From Promethearchaeota archaeon (GTDB lineage Archaea; Asgardarchaeota; Lokiarchaeia; Sigynarchaeales; SOKP01): 6,616 nt of DNA. The stretch spans positions 1 through 6,616 of the forward strand of contig JAUXAJ010000284.1 in assembly GCA_030620005.1 (NCBI GenBank), given 5' to 3'. Of this stretch, positions 6,392 to 6,616 are shown piece by piece; the stretch's first letter is position 1, and each line of letters begins with the position of its first letter. The notes under the pieces are model-generated. The model did not search any database, was not told where the DNA came from, and saw nothing but the letters and a program-made list of their open reading frames with translations. A program made the position numbers and the translations under genes.

Positions 6392-6616
6392 TTAAATTGC
6401 TGTCCAAAATTGTGCTCTCCCCTTTTTTCTCGCACGCCTAATCTTTTGGGAGTTCTCTAAATCTGACATTACTTTCCATATTTGAGAATTCGAAAGCTTG
6501 AAATATCGTCTCAGTTCTGGCGTGGACATTTCTGTACCGCTTAATAAATTAACGATTAATCGTTTTATTTCTTCAATTGTATCCTCGTCAGAATTTTCAG
6601 GTGTATCCTCCTTTTC
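6392..6616 (-). CDS. Winged-helix DNA-binding protein, C-terminal fragment (runs off right edge)
   Basis: On the minus strand a frame is open from the window edge to TAA at 6394-6392, giving 74 residues; the start lies outside. The visible part opens with an acidic linker (about 1-16, rich in E and D). It continues with a compact winged-helix-like fold: helix 1 at about 14-26 (EEIKRLIVNLLSG), helix 2 at about 31-40 (STPELRRYFK), a recognition-like helix at about 42-56 (SNSQIWKVMSDLENS), and a basic wing (about 58-74, with RRARKKGRAQFW). This pattern is common in archaeal transcription regulators and in C-terminal domains of larger proteins, so the whole protein could be either. It converges on the duplicated-domain gene. 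The coding call rests on the uninterrupted frame and the coherent fold; the specific family is not identified. Confidence 0.7.
   Translation of the reverse strand, partial: EKEDTPENSDEDTIEEIKRLIVNLLSGTEMSTPELRRYFKLSNSQIWKVMSDLENSQKIRRARKKGRAQFWTAI

Noticed and set aside
1..6616. CRISPR array, insertion sequence, tRNA or rRNA
   Set aside because: I saw no regularly spaced direct repeats, transposase motifs, terminal inverted repeats, or tRNA/rRNA-like folds; the spacers are short and AT-rich.

Overview
The window is AT-rich (roughly one third G+C by eye) and gene-dense. It looks archaeal. The promoter-like sequences are TATA boxes rather than -10/-35 pairs, T-rich tracts lie at gene ends, the RNA methyltransferase has archaeal/eukaryotic-type NSUN character, and a surface protein carries many N-glycosylation sequons. 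The pairing of a longin/roadblock-like domain bearing the 'DPDLIGGF..AI..F' signature with an Ig-like ectodomain points to an Asgard archaeon, most likely Lokiarchaeia-like. That assignment is inference from protein style, with no marker gene to support it.

Layout, left to right. (1) Bases 3-2576 (+): the 3' part of a large single-pass membrane protein that enters from the left edge. It has a tandemly repeated, sequon-rich extracellular region, an Ig-like domain, one transmembrane helix, a cytosolic longin-like domain and a winged-helix-like C-terminus. (2) Bases 2646-4022 (-): a convergent gene for a 12-helix membrane protein built from six 2TM-type units, each with a strictly spaced W-x6-H motif. 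(3) Bases 4023-4163: a divergent intergenic region with a TATA-like box for each direction. (4) Bases 4164-5474 (+): an RsmB/NSUN-family RNA cytosine-C5 methyltransferase with both catalytic cysteines, starting at TTG and probably leaderless. (5) Bases 5483-6295 (+): an unrecognised soluble protein made of two diverged copies of one domain, 8 nt downstream and probably co-transcribed with the methyltransferase. (6) Bases 6296-6391: a short convergent spacer with a (TTTA)6 tract. (7) Bases 6392-6616 (-): the C-terminal 74 codons of a winged-helix protein whose start lies beyond the right edge.

The only clear operon is methyltransferase plus duplicated-domain protein. The other genes are in convergent or divergent arrangement, so the window gives little evidence of one shared pathway. 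The most unusual items are the receptor-like protein linking a repeat ectodomain to a longin-like domain and a winged helix, and the histidine-patterned six-unit 2TM protein. There is no sign of a CRISPR array, insertion sequence, tRNA or rRNA.
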